Shown one piece after another: positions 63,869 through 64,000 of a stretch of DNA of 64,000 bases. The stretch spans positions 434,001 to 498,000 of the forward strand of contig CAVUHK010000004.1 in assembly GCA_963741315.1 (NCBI GenBank), given 5' to 3'. A program made the position numbers and the translations under genes. Under the pieces are notes generated by a model. It was not told the origin of the DNA. It saw only the letters and a list, made by a program, of their open reading frames with translations, and did no database searches. Source of the DNA: PALSA-1003 sp963741315 (GTDB lineage: Bacteria; Pseudomonadota; Gammaproteobacteria; Burkholderiales; Casimicrobiaceae). Position 1 is the first letter of the stretch, and every line of letters begins with the position of its first letter.

Positions 63869-64000
63869 GGCGGTTCACCTTGCTGTCACCTTCGGCCTCG
63901 ATGACGAACTCGATGGCGTGGCTGCCGGGCGAAAGCGCGTCGCGCCCGGCATCGATTGGCAGCTGCAGCCGCAGCGTCACCAGCTTCGTCGACGCGGGCT
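63837..64000 (-). CDS. ccoG: CcoG/RdxB-type ferredoxin, C-terminal fragment
   Basis: The last 54 codons only; the gene continues beyond the right edge. The minus strand ends VEIEAEGDSKVNRHEKSS-type sequence, read here as FVIEAEGDSKVNRHEKSSFV followed by IPR and the stop. The Ig-like C-terminal domain of CcoG (FixG) ends in this way, and fixH follows directly in ccoNOPGHIS operons. CcoG reduces copper for cbb3 oxidase assembly. Confidence 0.72.
   Translation of the reverse strand, partial: PASTKLVTLRLQLPIDAGRDALSPGSHAIEFVIEAEGDSKVNRHEKSSFVIPR

Overview
The window is a G+C-rich photosynthesis gene cluster of a purple anoxygenic phototroph, most likely a betaproteobacterium of the Burkholderiales (inference). 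The evidence is the order crtDC / crtEF-bchCXYZ-pufBALMC, an oxygen-dependent cyclase acsF beside puhABC/puhE, a PufC tetrahaem cytochrome, and a red-type form I RuBisCO operon inside the cluster.

Layout. Positions 1-4450 hold small unrelated genes, all on the minus strand and visibly lower in G+C than the rest: a GFA-family fragment, a secreted cupin, an isochorismatase-like hydrolase, a DUF167 protein, a glyoxalase-fold protein, and two relics of ABC-type substrate-binding genes. Integron attC-like remnants lie at two gene ends. 4500-8740 is ordinary flanking chromosome: spermidine-synthase-like protein, M14 peptidase, FMN-dependent 2-hydroxyacid dehydrogenase. 8757-15738 (minus) holds a HiPIP electron carrier, tspO, bchP, a PucC-family gene, bchG and the regulators ppsR and ppaA. 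15976-30431 (plus) is a long operon bchF-N-B-H-L-M-lhaA-puhA-puhB-puhC-orf-acsF-puhE. 30471-41533 (minus) is crtE-crtF-bchC-X-Y-Z-pufB-A-L-M-C. 41650-48240 (plus) is crtD-crtC-bchI-bchD-hemO and a small secreted protein. 48275-50479 is a bacteriophytochrome. 50664-56350 (minus) is cbbL-S-X-Y, fbp and prk, with cbbR divergent. 57495-60266 is crtI-crtB and a small membrane protein. The right end carries an Fnr regulator and cbb3-oxidase assembly genes (safE-like, fixH, ccoG fragment).

Together the genes make bacteriochlorophyll a (chelatase, methyltransferase, aerobic cyclase, both dark-operative reductases, hydratase, dehydrogenase, synthase, reductase), acyclic carotenoids, the L-M-H reaction centre with bound cytochrome, LH1, and Calvin-cycle CO2 fixation. 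Light and redox control sits in the same cluster: PpsR, PpaA/AerR, a biliverdin phytochrome with its own haem oxygenase, TspO and Fnr. Several promoters (bchC, bphP, imperfectly bchF and bchG) share the composite motif TGT-N9-TTGACA, a PpsR-type palindrome whose right half is the -35 box; the crtE/crtD and crtI promoters carry TGT-N12-ACA sites. No pucBA, bchE, bchO, bchJ or crtA is present in this window.

The most unusual gene is pufC, whose cytochrome is followed by an OmpA-like peptidoglycan-binding domain. Seven otherwise intact genes (HiPIP, PucC-like, bchH, bchD, cbbL, crtI, a TonB-like gene) each carry one single-base indel, six of them +1; this looks more like consensus sequence error than gene decay.
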